The notes beneath the pieces are model-generated. The model did not search any database. It worked only from the letters and a program-made list of their open reading frames with translations, and had not been told where the DNA came from. Of a DNA stretch of 64,000 bases, positions 8,604-17,638 are shown piece after piece. Numbering within the stretch: position 1 is the stretch's first letter; every line of letters starts with the position of its first letter. This stretch comes from Bradyrhizobium niftali (GTDB taxonomy: Bacteria; Pseudomonadota; Alphaproteobacteria; Rhizobiales; Xanthobacteraceae), in contig NZ_SPQT01000004.1 in NCBI RefSeq assembly GCF_004571025.1, positions 124,001-188,000 on the forward strand, given 5' to 3'. Made by a program: the position numbers and the translations under genes.

Positions 8604-10730
8604 TCAGGCGTCGCTGCTGCAATAGCGCTTCCACATCGCGCGATAGGCCTCGTCCACCGCTTGCACGTAGGCGACCGGGTTGCAGGCGGGCGCAGCCCTG
8701 ACCTGTCCGGGCAGCTCGCGGCGCAATTTGTCGAGGTCGCCGATCTGCGCCGCACGGCTCACCGCGATGTCGACATATGCCTCCTCGCTATCCGTAACCC
8801 AGTCCGGCAGGCCAAGCGCGGAGAGGATGGAGCCGCCGGCACGGCTGGGCAGACTGTTCCCGAGCTTCGCCACCACGGGCACGCCCATCTGCAAGGCTTC
8901 CAACGTGCTGACGCCGCCGTTCTGCGGGAACGGGTCGAGGGCAATATCGACGCGATGGAATGATCTCAGATGATCGATTCGCAAGGTGGTTCCGAGCAGA
9001 TCGACGCGTTCGGCCGGCACTCCGCAAGTTGCAAGCCGTGCCAGCAGATTGCCGCGGACCAGTTGATCGTCCAGCGCGAGATCCTTGATCAGCAGTCGTG
9101 ACCCCGGCACCCTCTCGAGAATCCTGGACCAGGCCTGCGCGGCCTGGTCCGAAATCTTGCTGATGCGGTTGAAGACACCGAATGTGACGAAGCCGTTCGA
9201 GGTCGCCGGCGTTGACGCCCGCGCAAGCTCGATCGGCAGCGGCTCCAGCGTGACAAAGCACGGCAGATCGACAACGGTTTCCGCAAACAGATGCCGAACC
9301 GCGGCAGGAATCGCGACCGGGTCCGAGAACAGATAATCGATCGTTGGCAGACCGGTGCCGGTACCGTGGCCCCAGCCATGCACCTGGATCGGCGCCGGCT
9401 TGAGCGCAAACACGCCGAGGCGGTTTCCTTTGGTATGGCCGGACAGATCGATCAGGATATCGACGCCATCGGCGCGGATCTGACCGGCGAGGCGATCGTC
9501 GCTCCATTGCGAGGCGTCGTGCCAGCGATCGGCGATCTTTTGAAATTCGTCGGTCGCCGCATCCGCTTTGGACGAGCAAGAGTAGCACACGATCTCGAAC
9601 TGTTCCCGGTCATGGTATTGCAAGACCGGCTTGAAGATGAACGCGGCCGAATGCGCGTTGAAGTCCGCCGAGACATAGCCAAGCACCAGAGGGCGATCCG
9701 GATCGCGGCTGTTGTCATGCGATCTCGCCGCTTCCGAAGCGACTTTCGCGCCGATCTGATCCCACCATACTTGCCGCGCTTGCTGATGCTGCTCAACGCT
9801 GGCATCGGCCAAGAAATCGAGTGCGAAGATCTTGTTGGAGATTGCGCTCGCGAAGTCAGGCGTAATGGCAAGAGCCCTGTCGAAACTGGCCAGGGCTTCG
9901 TCGACCCGGCCAAGTCCGGTGAGACAAAGGCCCAGCACCAGGTGAGCTTGAGCGGACTCGGGATCGATCGCGAGGGCCTTCTCGCAATCAGGCAATGCTT
10001 CGGCCATTTGCTTCATCTGGAGCCAGACGCTGGCCCGCCAGAGCCACCCGTTCGCGTCGTCGGGTGCCAGGGCGACTGCCCGATTGCAATCCGCTATGGC
10101 TTCGTCAAATCGCAGAAGCTCCTGCAATGCGACGGCGCGGTTCGCCAGCGCTGAGGCATAGTCAGGCTTGATCGATAGCGCGCGGTTCAAGCTTGCGATG
10201 GCCTCGTCATAATTGCGCAGACGGCAGAGCACCCAACCCCGGCCGTTGTGGGCTTCGGCAAGGTTTCCGTCAATTGCGAGCGCCTTGTCGTAGCACGCGA
10301 GCGCTTCCTGAATATCGAGGGTCACGCTCGCGTTACCGAGATTGGACAGGGCGAGGGCGTAGTTGGGGCGCAAGGCGAGGGCCCTTCGATGGCTCTCGCA
10401 GGCCTCGTCGTGACGTCGTAGCCCGTTCAGCGCGACGCCCAGGCTCATATGAGCTTCGGCAGATCGCGGATCCGCGGCAACCGCCCGGCTCAGCAGAATT
10501 TCGGCTTGCTGATGGTTCTTGGCGTCGGACTCCAGAACGCCGAGCATATGCAGTGCGATGAACTGGTTGGGCGCGAGCTGCAGGAGTTGGCGATAGGCCG
10601 CCCGGGCCTCGGGGAGAAGCCCTTTCTTTTGCAGCTGGAGGGCGTTCCCGAGCAATGGCAGCACGTCGGCCTCCTGCCGTTTCCGAAGCCGGGCATTTTG
10701 AAATGCACGCTGACCTACGCTGTTGCTCAT
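8604..10730 (-). CDS. TPR protein with O-GlcNAc-transferase (GT41/SPINDLY-like) domain
   Basis: A 708-residue protein. Residues about 25-330 are a run of 34-residue tetratricopeptide repeats (for example SAEAHMSLGVALNGLRRHDEA, YASALANRAVALQELLRFDEA). Residues about 350-690 form the GT41 domain with SADFNAHSAAFIF, DLSGHTKGNRLGVFALKPAP, TFGVFNRISKISD and the UDP-binding DPFPQNGGVSTLEALQMGVPVV. Bacterial homologues are predicted to attach a sugar to protein serine or threonine in the cytosol; acceptors here are unknown. It is a stand-alone minus-strand gene. Confidence 0.9.
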   Translation of the reverse strand: MSNSVGQRAFQNARLRKRQEADVLPLLGNALQLQKKGLLPEARAAYRQLLQLAPNQFIALHMLGVLESDAKNHQQAEILLSRAVAADPRSAEAHMSLGVALNGLRRHDEACESHRRALALRPNYALALSNLGNASVTLDIQEALACYDKALAIDGNLAEAHNGRGWVLCRLRNYDEAIASLNRALSIKPDYASALANRAVALQELLRFDEAIADCNRAVALAPDDANGWLWRASVWLQMKQMAEALPDCEKALAIDPESAQAHLVLGLCLTGLGRVDEALASFDRALAITPDFASAISNKIFALDFLADASVEQHQQARQVWWDQIGAKVASEAARSHDNSRDPDRPLVLGYVSADFNAHSAAFIFKPVLQYHDREQFEIVCYSCSSKADAATDEFQKIADRWHDASQWSDDRLAGQIRADGVDILIDLSGHTKGNRLGVFALKPAPIQVHGWGHGTGTGLPTIDYLFSDPVAIPAAVRHLFAETVVDLPCFVTLEPLPIELARASTPATSNGFVTFGVFNRISKISDQAAQAWSRILERVPGSRLLIKDLALDDQLVRGNLLARLATCGVPAERVDLLGTTLRIDHLRSFHRVDIALDPFPQNGGVSTLEALQMGVPVVAKLGNSLPSRAGGSILSALGLPDWVTDSEEAYVDIAVSRAAQIGDLDKLRRELPGQVRAAPACNPVAYVQAVDEAYRAMWKRYCSSDA

Positions 10731-10946
10731 GAATCAATTCCCCCAGAATCTCCCGGCGAGATTAAATCGGCGAGGGAACGAATACGAGACGACGGCCGTT
10801 CGCGACGACAGCTTCGGACAAGCTACGAACGACGCGTCGTCGCGTGACCAGCCCGAACCCGCGATTGCTGCCTCGTCCAGGACTGGATAGTCTGCCTTCG
10901 GGTTGTACCCGTCCGGCGGGCGCGGCTCAGATCAGGGAGGCAGACA

Positions 10947-11474
10947 ATGGCCAGGCAAAAGGCATCAAGACCCGCAACGAAGACCGCGGTGAAGAAGCGG
11001 AGCGGCGCCAAGGCGGCGGCGCGATCCTCGGCGCGCAAGACGGTGAAGGCAAAGGCGCGCACGACCGCTCCGAAGAAGCCCGTGCGTCCCCGGCAGCGCG
11101 TCGCGATCAGCCATCACCGCGAGGAAGACTTCAAGGCCGATGGCCTGCGCGCTTATGCGAAATATCGCGATCTGGGCATTGCCGATGCGAGCCATGGGCT
11201 CGCGCAAGCGCATGTGATCCGGCTGCAGGGCCCCTGCAATCCCGCAGAAGTCTCAAAGCTTCACTTCCACGACGTCGAATTCCAGATGGTCTATGTCCTC
11301 AAGGGCTGGGTGAAGACCTACATGGAGGGGGAGGGCGAGACGCTGATGAAGCAAGGCAGCGCCTGGACCCAGCCGCCGAAGATCAGGCACATGATCCTGG
11401 ATTATTCTGATGACGTCGAGCTGCTGGAGGTGATCCTGCCGGCGGAGTTCAAGACGGTGGAGCTGAAGGCGTAG
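10947..11474 (+). CDS. Cupin domain protein with a lysine/alanine-rich N-terminal tail
   Basis: A 175-residue protein. Residues 1-52 are rich in Lys, Ala and Arg (KKRSGAKAAARSSARKTVKA), resembling nucleic-acid-binding tails. The cupin barrel follows, with metal-ligand-like SKLHFHDVEFQMVYVLKGWVK and a later His in KIRHMILDY. A GGGAGG Shine-Dalgarno precedes the ATG. Function is unknown: the barrel could bind a small metabolite or be a dioxygenase-like sensor. A downstream second start would remove the basic tail. Confidence 0.82.
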   Translation: MARQKASRPATKTAVKKRSGAKAAARSSARKTVKAKARTTAPKKPVRPRQRVAISHHREEDFKADGLRAYAKYRDLGIADASHGLAQAHVIRLQGPCNPAEVSKLHFHDVEFQMVYVLKGWVKTYMEGEGETLMKQGSAWTQPPKIRHMILDYSDDVELLEVILPAEFKTVELKA

Positions 11475-11488
11475 ACGCTTGCTCCTCC

Positions 11489-11567
11489 GTCATTGCGAGC
11501 GAAGCGAAGCAATCCAGGCTGGTTCCGCGGATGCATTTCTGGATTGCTTCGCTTCGCTCGCAATGAC
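11489..11567. repeat. Intergenic palindrome, GTCATTGCGAGC family (perfect 29-bp arms)
   Basis: The arms 11489-11517 and 11539-11567 are perfect reverse complements around a 21-base loop. It is the best-preserved of five copies (others at 14346, 21596, 24416 and 50296). It could fold as a strong hairpin in either direction behind the cupin gene. Confidence 0.85.
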
Positions 11568-11577
11568 GGGCTCCTTG

Positions 11578-11665
11578 TAGCCCGGATGGAGCGGAGCGTA
11601 ATCCGGGGCCGCTGCTTGCGACGGCGCACACTTTCCCGGATTGCGCTGCGCTCCATCCGGGCTAC
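11578..11665. repeat. Intergenic palindrome, TAGCCCGGATGGAGC family
   Basis: Arms GTAGCCCGGATGGAGC and GCTCCATCCGGGCTAC flank a loop containing the nested CGTAATCCGGG / CCCGGATTGCG. It is a different sequence family from its neighbour at 11489 and lies between convergent genes (cupin and nupC-like). Confidence 0.8.
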
Positions 11666-11675
11666 GGGCTCTTCG

Positions 11676-12926
11676 CTACGCCAACACCCCAACGATCGCC
11701 CCCATCAAACACGTCGTCAGCGTCCCCGAGACGATCGACTTCAGCCCGAGCGCGTTGATCTCCTCGCGGCGCTCCGGCGCCATCACCCCCAAGCCGCCGA
11801 TCATGATCCCGAGGCTGGCGAAGTTGGCGAAGCCGCACATCGCGTAGAGCATGATCAGGCGCGAGCGTGTGTCCAGCACATCCGGCGCGAGCTTCGACAG
11901 GTCGACATAGGCGATCAGTTCGTTGAGCACCGTTTTCGTGCCCATCAGGCTGCCGGCCGTCACCGCCTGATCCCAGGGCAATCCCATCAGCCAGCACACC
12001 GGCGCCATGACGAGGCCAAGCAGGCGCTGCAACGAGATCGCGGCGCCGGCGACATTCGGCAACAGGCCGAGGATGGCGTTGACGAGGTAGACCAGCGCCA
12101 CCAGCACCAGCAGCATCGCGACGATGTTGATCAGCAGCTCAATCCCTGCGCTCGTGCCCTTCACGATCGCAGCCATCGTGCCGGAGACCTCCATCTCGGG
12201 ATCCTCCAGCGTGCCGCCGGTGCGCTTGTCTGATGTCTCCGGCACCATGATCAAGCTGACGAGGATCGCAGCCGGCGCGCCCAGCACCGAGGCGATGACG
12301 AAATGCGCCGCGGCGTCGGGGATGAGGGGAGCAAGGAGCGTCGCATAGAGCACCAGCACCGTGCCGGCAATGCCGGCCATGCCGCCGGTCATCACCAGGA
12401 ACAATTCGCTGCGCGTCATCTGCGCCAGATACGGCCGCACGAACAGCGGCGCCTCGACCATCCCGAGGAAGATGTTGGCCGCGGTCGAGAGCCCGACCGC
12501 GCCGCCGACGCCGAGCGTGCGCTCGAGGAGCCAGGCCATGCCGCGCACGATCGGCGGCAGCACCCGCCAATAGAACAGCAGCGTCGTCAGCACGCTCATG
12601 ACCAGGACGATCGGCAGCGCCTGGAACGCCAGGATGAAGTCGGCGCCGGGCACCTTCAGGTCGAAGGGCAGGGGGCCGCCGCCGATATAGCCGAACACGA
12701 AGGAGGAGCCGGCGCGCGAGGCCGCGGAGATCGCGCCGACCGCGTCGTTGATGGCGCCGAAGGCATGGGCGACGACCGGCAGCTTCAGGAGCACGGCCGC
12801 GGTGACGAAGGTCACGACAAGGCCGATCGCCGCCTGGCGCAGCGAGACCGCGCGGCGATTCTCTGCCAACGCCCACGCGATCAGCAGCAATGCGAAAATG
12901 CCGAGTGCCGATTGCAGCCGCAGCAT
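11676..12926 (-). CDS. NupC-type concentrative nucleoside transporter (CNT family)
   Basis: A 416-residue inner-membrane protein when started at the ATG at 12926 (MLRLQSALGIFALLLIAWAL); upstream codons are low-complexity and unlikely. Multiple hydrophobic helices and CNT motifs are visible: SFVFGYIGGG, MTGGMAGIAGTVL, GTKTVLNELIAY and YAMCGFANFASLGIMIGGLG. It should import nucleosides with protons or sodium. It is divergent from an MFS gene. Confidence 0.93.
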   Translation of the reverse strand: MLRLQSALGIFALLLIAWALAENRRAVSLRQAAIGLVVTFVTAAVLLKLPVVAHAFGAINDAVGAISAASRAGSSFVFGYIGGGPLPFDLKVPGADFILAFQALPIVLVMSVLTTLLFYWRVLPPIVRGMAWLLERTLGVGGAVGLSTAANIFLGMVEAPLFVRPYLAQMTRSELFLVMTGGMAGIAGTVLVLYATLLAPLIPDAAAHFVIASVLGAPAAILVSLIMVPETSDKRTGGTLEDPEMEVSGTMAAIVKGTSAGIELLINIVAMLLVLVALVYLVNAILGLLPNVAGAAISLQRLLGLVMAPVCWLMGLPWDQAVTAGSLMGTKTVLNELIAYVDLSKLAPDVLDTRSRLIMLYAMCGFANFASLGIMIGGLGVMAPERREEINALGLKSIVSGTLTTCLMGAIVGVLA

Positions 12927-13072
12927 GATGTCCCCAAACCCTCCATGATTATGGCCGCGCGTGCGTTGCAAAGGCAATGCCGGAAGCGCACCGGAGCCGC
13001 CCGCTGTTGACAAGCCGGTCCGCGTCAGCCACGCGGGGGCTCGTAAGGATCAGGCGCGGACGGCCCAAAAAG

Positions 13073-14326
13073 GTGAGTCGGGAGCTAAGTGAAGAGCAGC
13101 CATTGCCGGCCAATCTGCCGGTCAGCGCCGGCGCGCTGCTTTCCCACCGCGCCTTCCTGTTCTTCCTGCTCTCGCGCAGCCTGTCGCGCTTTTCCAGCCA
13201 GATCGCGGCGGTCGCGATCGGCTGGCAGATCTACGACCTCACCGGTTCGGCCTTCGACCTCGGCATGGTCGGGCTCGTGCAGTTCCTGCCCACCGCGCTG
13301 CTGGTGTTCGTCGCCGGCCACGCCGCCGACCGTTTTGAGCGCAAGCGCGTGGTCCAGCTCTGCCAGCTCGTGGAGGCGGCGACCGCGCTCTATCTTGCGA
13401 TCATCACCTATCTCGGTGCGGTCAGCGAAGTGCAGATCTTCATCGCGACCTTTGTGCTCGGCATCGCCGGCGCCTTCGAAAGCCCGACCACCGCGGCGCT
13501 GCTGCCGCTGATCGCGCCGCAGGGCTCGCTCCAGCGGGCAACGGCAGTCGCGAGCGGTGCGGGGCAGGTCGCGACCATCACGGGGCCCGCGCTCGGCGGT
13601 TTTGCCTATGCGGTCGCGCCGCATCTTGCCTATGCCGTGATGCTGCTGTTCTGGATTCTCGGGATGATCTTGACCGGCTTCATCCAGCCGCGTCCGCAGG
13701 CGGTGGCCAAGGAGGGGACGGGTTCGGACAATATCTTTGCCGGGGTCCGCTTCATCCGGCGCAATCCGGCGATCCTCGGCACCATCTCGCTCGACCTGTT
13801 CGCGGTGCTGTTCGGCGGCGTTACCGCCCTGTTGCCGATCTATGCCCGCGACATCCTCCAGACCGGTCCCGTCGGCCTCGGCGTATTGCGCGCCGCGCCT
13901 GCGGTCGGCGCGCTGCTGATGACCATGGTGCTGGCACGCCACGCCATCTCGCGGCATGTGGGCCTGCGCATGTTCCAGGCCGTGATCGTGTTCGGCATCG
14001 CGACCATCGTGTTCGCGCTGTCGTCATGGATGTGGCTGTCGGTGCTGTCGCTCGCGATCCTCGGTGCCGCCGACACGATCAGCGTCGTGATCCGCTTCTC
14101 GCTGGTGCAGCTGTCCACGCCCGATGAGATGCGCGGCCGGGTCGGCGCGGTGAATTTCCTCTTCATCAACGCCTCCAACCAGCTCGGCCAGTTCGAGAGC
14201 GGAGTGGCAGCCGCGCTGCTCGGTGCGATGCCGGCGGCAGTGTTCGGCGGCGTCTGCACGGTCGCGGTCGCGCTGCTCTGGATGAGGCTGTTTCCGAGCC
14301 TGCGAAAGGTGGAGAGCCTGGAGTAG
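13073..14326 (+). CDS. MFS transporter (enterobactin-exporter/DHA3-like)
   Basis: About 417 residues from a GTG at 13073; an in-frame ATG at 12977 would add 32 residues of unlikely sequence. Twelve hydrophobic segments are evident, with the MFS A-motif GHAADRFERKRVVQL after helix 2 and the family pattern AIGWQIYDLTGSAFDLGMVGL. Similar proteins efflux drugs or siderophores from the cytosol. The substrate is unknown. Confidence 0.88.
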   Translation: MSRELSEEQPLPANLPVSAGALLSHRAFLFFLLSRSLSRFSSQIAAVAIGWQIYDLTGSAFDLGMVGLVQFLPTALLVFVAGHAADRFERKRVVQLCQLVEAATALYLAIITYLGAVSEVQIFIATFVLGIAGAFESPTTAALLPLIAPQGSLQRATAVASGAGQVATITGPALGGFAYAVAPHLAYAVMLLFWILGMILTGFIQPRPQAVAKEGTGSDNIFAGVRFIRRNPAILGTISLDLFAVLFGGVTALLPIYARDILQTGPVGLGVLRAAPAVGALLMTMVLARHAISRHVGLRMFQAVIVFGIATIVFALSSWMWLSVLSLAILGAADTISVVIRFSLVQLSTPDEMRGRVGAVNFLFINASNQLGQFESGVAAALLGAMPAAVFGGVCTVAVALLWMRLFPSLRKVESLE

Positions 14327-14345
14327 GGGCTCGCTCCCTCCATTC

Positions 14346-14430
14346 GTCATTGCGAGGAGCCCTTGCGACGAAGCAATCCAGAATCTTGCCGCGTTGGCAG
14401 TCTGGATTGCTTCGCTGCGCTCGCAATGAC
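14346..14430. repeat. Intergenic palindrome, GTCATTGCGAG family
   Basis: Arms beginning GTCATTGCGAG and ending GCTCGCAATGAC, with inner CAATCCAGA / TCTGGATTG. The left arm carries a few substitutions. It lies behind the MFS gene. Confidence 0.75.
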
Positions 14431-14495
14431 GATTGTGGAGGCAGCGCGGGGACTTGACCCGCGTCACCCCGGCGGCCTTAGGCGCCCCACGCCGC

Positions 14496-14520
14496 CTACT
14501 GTGCATGGGGTTGTTTTCGC
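14496..14520 (-). repeat. 25-base element shared with 52650-52674
   Basis: Identical over 25 bases to 52650-52674 and in the same orientation. In both places it follows the stop codon of a minus-strand gene by a few tens of bases and is flanked by an A-rich stretch on the coding strand of that gene. It has no obvious hairpin. Confidence 0.7.
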
Positions 14521-14530
14521 GTTTTTTGGC

Positions 14531-15289
14531 TCAGCCTCGTCCGACGAACGGCATCTTGGTCGCCATCACCGTCATGGTCAGCACGTTGGCATCCAGCGGC
14601 AGGCCGGCCATGTAGGCGACGGCATCGCCGACCGCCTTGGCGTCCATGCGCGGCTCGTGCTTGGTGGTGCCGTCGGGCTGGAGCACGCCGGGGCCATTGA
14701 CCATGCGATCGGTCATGGGGGTTGCCGCATTGCCGATGTCGACCTGGCCGACCGCGATGTCGTACATGCGGCCGTCGAGATTGCTCGCCTTGGTGAGGCC
14801 GGTAATGGCGTGCTTGGTCGAGGTGTAGGCCGCCGAGAACGGTCGCGGCGCGTGCGCCGAGATCGAGCCGTTGTTGATGATGCGGCCGCCGCGCGGGGTC
14901 TGGTCCTTCATGATGCGGAAGGCGTGCTGGGTGCACAGGAACGGGCCGGTGAGGTTGGTGTTCACCACCGCCTGCCACTGCTCGAGGCTGAGATCCTCGA
15001 AGTTCACGGCCGGCGCGCCCATGCCGGCATTGTTGAAGAGCACGTCGAGGCGGCCATAGGTCGCCTTCACCTTGTCAAACAGTGCGGCGATCGAGTCCGG
15101 CTTGGTCATGTCGGCGGTGACGCACAGGCTCTTGCCGGCGGGGCCGAGCTTCGCGGTCTCCTCGAGCATGTCGAGCCGGCGCCCGACCAGCACCACGGTG
15201 AAGCCGGTGTTCATCAGCGCCAGCGAGGCCGCGCGTCCGACTCCGGTGCCGGCGCCCGTCACCACTGCGATCTTTTTCGCTTCACTCAT
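14531..15289 (-). CDS. Short-chain dehydrogenase/reductase (SDR)
   Basis: A 252-residue NAD(P)-dependent oxidoreductase with the Rossmann motif TGAGTGVG (residues 11-18), the structural NNAG, the catalytic serine in NNGSISAH and YxxxK in YTSTKHA. The loss of the usual acidic residue after strand 2 in favour of VGRR suggests NADP preference (inference). It starts 27 bases after the stop of the Anbu gene on the same strand, so it may be the last gene of that operon. Confidence 0.93.
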   Translation of the reverse strand: MSEAKKIAVVTGAGTGVGRAASLALMNTGFTVVLVGRRLDMLEETAKLGPAGKSLCVTADMTKPDSIAALFDKVKATYGRLDVLFNNAGMGAPAVNFEDLSLEQWQAVVNTNLTGPFLCTQHAFRIMKDQTPRGGRIINNGSISAHAPRPFSAAYTSTKHAITGLTKASNLDGRMYDIAVGQVDIGNAATPMTDRMVNGPGVLQPDGTTKHEPRMDAKAVGDAVAYMAGLPLDANVLTMTVMATKMPFVGRG

Positions 15290-15316
15290 CGTTTCCTGCC
15301 TTTTTCTCTCAAGTTG

Positions 15317-16075
15317 TCAGGTTTTGGGTTCTTTTTCGTTCTTGTAGGGCGGGCGCGGAATGTTCTGATGCGCGGCGCGCAAGGCTGCCGACCAGCGCGA
15401 GCGCAGATCGTGGAAATAGGGCTCGCCCGCCTCGATACGGTGGTTGAGATCGGCATCGCAGGCGTCGGCGCGCACCACCAGCACGTCGATCGGCAGGCCG
15501 ACGCCGAGGTTGGAGCGCATGGTCGAGTCCATCGAGATCAGGCCGGTCTTCAGCGCCTCGTAGAGCTCGACGTCGTAATGCATGGCGCGGTCGAGCACCG
15601 GCTTGCCGTATTTGTGCTCGCCGATCTGCAAGTAGGGCGTGTCGGTGGTGCACTCGATGAAATTGCCGGCGGTGTAGACCATGAACAGGCGCATGCGCGC
15701 CCCCTTGATCTGGCCGCCGAACAGGAAGGAGACGTCGAACGAGACGTCCTCGGACTTCAGCGCCGGGCCTTCGGTCGCATGCACCGCCCGGATCGCCCGG
15801 CCGATGCGCTGGGCGGCCTGGAACATGGTCGGCGCGTTCATCAGCGTCTCGATCTCGCCCGTGTTGGGATCCTCGAGGCCTTCGGTCAGTGTGGACAGCA
15901 CCGACTGGCTGATGGCGAGGTTGCCGGCGCTGGCGATCGCCATGATGCGGTCGCCGGGCTTGGAGAAGATATGCAGCTTGCGGAAGGTCGAGACGTTGTC
16001 GAGGCCGGCATTGGTGCGGGTATCGGCGATCATCACCAGACCGTCCCGAACCAGGATTCCGCAACAATAGGTCAT
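15317..16075 (-). CDS. Anbu, proteasome-like peptidase
   Basis: A 252-residue Ntn-hydrolase started at 16075 (MTYCCGILVRDG). T2 would be the N-terminal nucleophile after Met removal, with D18 and K33 at the proteasome catalytic positions (ADTRTNAG, STFRKLHIF). Anbu is the bacterial proteasome-related family that forms open helical rings; physiological substrates are not settled. It sits in its characteristic neighbourhood with transglutaminase-like, alpha-E and ATP-grasp genes, all on the minus strand. Confidence 0.9.
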   Translation of the reverse strand: MTYCCGILVRDGLVMIADTRTNAGLDNVSTFRKLHIFSKPGDRIMAIASAGNLAISQSVLSTLTEGLEDPNTGEIETLMNAPTMFQAAQRIGRAIRAVHATEGPALKSEDVSFDVSFLFGGQIKGARMRLFMVYTAGNFIECTTDTPYLQIGEHKYGKPVLDRAMHYDVELYEALKTGLISMDSTMRSNLGVGLPIDVLVVRADACDADLNHRIEAGEPYFHDLRSRWSAALRAAHQNIPRPPYKNEKEPKT

Positions 16076-16182
16076 TTCCAGTCCCCGAACGCGTTTGCGC
16101 GGAATTACTAGCCAATTTCGGGGAGGCATGAAACCCCCGATTCCCGCGGGGAGGGCGTCATTCCGGGGCGCGACTGCTGACC

Positions 16183-16590
16183 TCAGTCAGCGGCATCGAC
16201 GAGAAACGCCTCGTCCACGGGAACGCCGAGCGCCGTGACCAGCCGGTTCGTCTCCGCGGCCATGCCGACGATGGCGAGCAGTTCGCCATATTCGGCCTCG
16301 GTCATACCCTTGGCCCGTGCGCCGGCAGTGTGCGAATGGATGCAGTAGCTGCAGCCATGCGCCACCGAAACCGCGACATAGAGCATTTCCTTGACCTTGG
16401 GATCAAGCGCCCCCGGCGCCATCACCTCCTTGATGCTCTCCCAGGTCCGCCGCAGCGTCTTCGGATCATGCGCCAGCGCGCGCCAGAAATTGTTGACGAA
16501 ATCCGACTGCCGAACCTTGCGGATGTCGTCGAAAACGGCCCGCGCTTCGCTCGAGAGCTCATCGTCCGAAAGCAGCTTTACGGTCGCCAT
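16183..16590 (-). CDS. AhpD-like carboxymuconolactone decarboxylase family protein
   Basis: A 135-residue protein started at the ATG at 16590. It carries the peroxidase-type motif GCSYCIHSH with C80, C83 and H87, which in AhpD forms a redox-active disulfide and proton relay. It lies between the transglutaminase-like gene (90-base gap) and Anbu (107-base gap) on the same strand. This family is not one of the usual partners of Anbu modules, so either it is an inserted gene or it supplies a redox function. Confidence 0.88.
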   Translation of the reverse strand: MATVKLLSDDELSSEARAVFDDIRKVRQSDFVNNFWRALAHDPKTLRRTWESIKEVMAPGALDPKVKEMLYVAVSVAHGCSYCIHSHTAGARAKGMTEAEYGELLAIVGMAAETNRLVTALGVPVDEAFLVDAAD

Positions 16591-16679
16591 GGGTACCTCG
16601 CGGGTCGGGTGTGACCTTGCGATTGTAGCACGGCTCATGCGGTCGGCCGGCAGCACGTCGTGGCGAAATGCGGCTATGC

Positions 16680-17528
16680 CTAGCTCTGCCTCTGTGACTG
16701 CGACTGTGATTGCCCGCCGCGGCCGGCCTGCTCGACCTTGACGGCCACAGACAGCGTTTCCGCGCCGCCGCCATAGCGGGTGCCGCGCACGGGGGCTGCG
16801 CCGAGATAGTCGAGCCCGATCGCGACACGGACATGGGCGTCGGTGGCACAGATGCTGTTGGCGGGATCGAAGCCGACCCAGCCGAGATCGGGAACGTAAG
16901 CCTCCGCCCAGGCATGGCCGGCATCCTGATGCACCGTGCCGTCCGAGCGCAGGAAATGGCCGGAGACGAAGCGGGCCGGCACGCCGCCGGTGCGGGCGCA
17001 GGCGATGAAGATATGCGCGTAGTCCTGGCAGACGCCGCGCTTGAGCGTGAAGGCTTCCGCCGCCGACGTGCCGCTGTTGGTCGGATCCTCGTCGAACGTC
17101 ATGTGGTCGCTGATCTCACTCATCAGCGCATGCAGGAAGCCGAGCGTGTCGCTCTCGGCCTCGCTGCGCAGCTGGCGCGCCACCGCCGCCATCGCCGGGT
17201 TGACTTCGGTCAGTTCCGTCGTGCGCAGGAACATGCCGGCCGGAAAGCGCTCGTCGGCGCCGCGCAGCACGCCGCCGGTATCGTGGGTTTCGATCAGTCC
17301 CTCGGCCGTGATCTTGATGTCGCCGACAGGGCCGCAGGACAGCACATGGGTGACGTTGCCGAAGGCGTCCTCATGGGTGTCGAGCTTGGTGTCGGTCGAG
17401 ACGTCGATCTGCCATTCCGCCACATACTGCCCGTCATGGCTGCACGGCGTCATGCGCAAGATCTGGATCACGCTGGTGGCCGGCGGCTCGTAGCGATAGG
17501 TCGTTGTGTGCTGGATTCGCAGGCGCAT
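16680..17528 (-). CDS. Transglutaminase-like cysteine protease family protein (Anbu module)
   Basis: A 282-residue protein started at 17528 (MRLRIQHTTTYRYEPP). The N-terminal beta domain is followed by the transglutaminase-like core with the triad C167 (KRGVCQDYAH), H205 (DAGHAWAEAY) and D221 (GFDPANS). The last 10 residues are a Gln/Ser tail. It has been proposed in comparative work to act with alpha-E and the permuted ATP-grasp enzyme in forming or trimming a peptide tag or peptide metabolite. It is separated from alpha-E by an intergenic palindrome. Confidence 0.92.
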   Translation of the reverse strand: MRLRIQHTTTYRYEPPATSVIQILRMTPCSHDGQYVAEWQIDVSTDTKLDTHEDAFGNVTHVLSCGPVGDIKITAEGLIETHDTGGVLRGADERFPAGMFLRTTELTEVNPAMAAVARQLRSEAESDTLGFLHALMSEISDHMTFDEDPTNSGTSAAEAFTLKRGVCQDYAHIFIACARTGGVPARFVSGHFLRSDGTVHQDAGHAWAEAYVPDLGWVGFDPANSICATDAHVRVAIGLDYLGAAPVRGTRYGGGAETLSVAVKVEQAGRGGQSQSQSQRQS

Positions 17529-17550
17529 GATGGACCGTTGTTCTGGCGTC

Positions 17551-17630
17551 GTCATTCCGGGGCGGTGCGCAGCACCGAACCCGGAATCTCGAGATTCCGG
17601 GTCTGGTCCTTCGGACCATCCCGGAATGAC
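17551..17630. repeat. Palindrome of the GTCATTCCGGG family inside the Anbu operon
   Basis: Outer arms GTCATTCCGGGG and CCCGGAATGAC, with inner GAACCCGGAATC / GATTCCGGGTC. It lies in the 110-base gap between the alpha-E and transglutaminase-like genes of one strand, where it could cause partial termination or RNA processing. Confidence 0.75.
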
Positions 17631-17638
17631 GGCGTGTA

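Noticed and set aside
12977..13072. An N-terminal extension of the MFS transporter from the ATG at 12977
   Set aside because: The extra 32 residues are Arg/Ser-rich with no family match and would leave only 50 bases for two divergent promoters. The GTG at 13073 fits the usual N-terminus better.
14440..14495. A tRNA remnant or attachment site next to the SDR gene
   Set aside because: The GCGGGGACTTGACCCGCG segment is a short hairpin but no D, anticodon or T arms can be built and no integrase or direct repeat is nearby.
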